Made by a program: the position numbers and the translations under genes. A DNA stretch of 64,000 nt, from the NCBI RefSeq assembly GCF_008923205.2, contig NZ_WBMS02000019.1:1-64000 (forward strand), in the 5' to 3' direction. Under the pieces are notes generated by a model. It was given only the letters and a program-made list of their open reading frames with translations, was not told the origin of the DNA and made no database searches. This document shows, piece by piece, positions 63,321 to 64,000 of this stretch (positions are counted from its first letter, which is position 1; each line of letters opens with the position of its first letter). This stretch comes from Actinomadura physcomitrii (GTDB lineage Bacteria > Actinomycetota > Actinomycetes > Streptosporangiales > Streptosporangiaceae).

Positions 63321-64000
63321 ATGCCCGAGCACACCCCGGCGGGATCCGTGTTGACCGTCCGCTACCTCGGCGGGCCGACGGCGCTGCTGGAGATCGGCGG
63401 TGTGCGGCTGCTGGCCGACCCGACGTTCGACGCGCCCGGCGAGCACCCGGTCGGCGACCGGGCGCTGACCAAGACGATGGGCGCGGTCGCCGCGCCGGAC
63501 GAGATCGGCCCGGTCGACGCGGTGCTGCTCTCGCACGACCAGCACCCCGACAACCTCGACGACGGCGGCCGCGCCTACGTGGAGCGGGCGCCGCTGACCC
63601 TGTCCACGGAGGCGGCGGCCGGGCGGCTCGGCGGGACCGTCCGGGCGCTGCCGAACTGGGAGCACGTCGAACTGCCCCGTCCCGGCGGGGGCGCGCTGCG
63701 GATCACCGGCGTGCCGGCGCAGCACGGCCCGGACGGCACCGAGCACCTGACCGGGCCCGTCACGGGGTTCGTGCTGACCGGCGACGGGCTGCCCGCCACC
63801 TACGTGAGCGGCGACAACGCCTCGCTGGACGTGGTGCGGGAGATCGCCGGCCGGCTCGGGCCGTTCGACGTGGCGCTGCTGTTCGCCGGGGCCGCCCGGA
63901 CGCCGCTGCTGGACGGCGACCTGACGCTCGGCAGCGCCGCGGCGGCCGAGGCCGCCGGGATCCTCGGCGCGCGGGACGTCGTGCCGCTGCACTTCGAGGG
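63321..64000 (+). CDS. Metallo-beta-lactamase-fold hydrolase (UlaG-like), 3' truncated
   Basis: At least 226 aa; runs off the window end. The metal site region reads LLADPTFDAP and LLSHDQHPDNLDDGG, a variant of the HxHxDH motif seen in UlaG-like actinobacterial proteins; later segments ITGVPAQHGP, TYVSGDNAS and VVPLHFEG provide further ligands. The ATG at 63321 is the first in frame; upstream GGAAGG is a fair ribosome site. Substrate unknown. Confidence 0.82.
   Translation, partial: MPEHTPAGSVLTVRYLGGPTALLEIGGVRLLADPTFDAPGEHPVGDRALTKTMGAVAAPDEIGPVDAVLLSHDQHPDNLDDGGRAYVERAPLTLSTEAAAGRLGGTVRALPNWEHVELPRPGGGALRITGVPAQHGPDGTEHLTGPVTGFVLTGDGLPATYVSGDNASLDVVREIAGRLGPFDVALLFAGAARTPLLDGDLTLGSAAAAEAAGILGARDVVPLHFE

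Overview
This 64-kb window is very GC-rich, with strong G/C preference at third codon positions and many start/stop overlaps (ATGA, GTGA, TGATG). Its gene content is that of a filamentous actinobacterium: a hopanoid operon, XRE/DUF397/HATPase regulators, a DUF574 methyltransferase, DUF3000, an FprA-type reductase and the coproporphyrin-type heme genes hemY (cgoX) and hemQ. An Actinomadura-like member of the Thermomonosporaceae fits best. That placement is inferred from gene content; no rRNA is present. No rRNA, tRNA, CRISPR array or complete insertion sequence was seen.

Layout. (1) 1-7955: the tail of a wax ester synthase/DGAT gene faces a tightly coupled minus-strand hopanoid operon, hpnC-hpnD-hpnE-prenyl synthase-shc-hpnH, which makes squalene, cyclises it and adds the adenosyl side chain. 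(2) 8074-14394: a frameshifted lipoprotein gene, a TetR/MFS efflux pair with a large palindromic operator, a low-GC gene-poor stretch, a DUF222-HNH nuclease gene, and an XRE/DUF397/ATPase regulatory trio. (3) 14394-18894: aconitase behind a paired palindromic operator, then a divergent SDR/TetR pair with two 17-bp palindromes between them. (4) 18963-27993: a nine-gene plus-strand operon with a secreted endonuclease/exonuclease/phosphatase-fold enzyme, two uncharacterised proteins, an SBP_5-type ABC importer and an embedded LacI regulator. This is the best candidate here for an undescribed uptake system. (5) 28045-31094: aldo/keto reductase, Uma2 nuclease, MUG glycosylase, ASCH-like protein. 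(6) 31095-34185: a sugar ABC importer operon. (7) 34360-41232: divergent idi and dxs (isoprenoid precursors), an FprA-type reductase, an amino acid permease and a 5'-truncated fadB pseudogene. (8) 41344-47501: acyl-CoA synthetase, a two-component system, a DUF574 methyltransferase, a TMEM175-like channel and a sigma-like membrane protein. (9) 47665-51600: a lipoprotein/MacA/MacB-type efflux operon. (10) 51616-56419: an FTR1 iron permease under an iron box, RNase D, DUF3000, a zinc ribbon and hemE. (11) 56424-64000: a DUF4349 lipoprotein, a secreted beta-propeller-like protein, hemY-hemQ, msrB, a LigD-type polymerase and a partial metallo-beta-lactamase-fold protein.

Functional links. Dxs and Idi supply C5 units that the prenyl synthase, HpnC/D/E and Shc can turn into hopanoids. 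HemE, HemY and HemQ are three steps of the coproporphyrin-dependent heme route, and the FTR1 gene is iron-controlled nearby. The two ABC importers and the two efflux systems look like independent accessory modules, each with its own operator or terminator signals.
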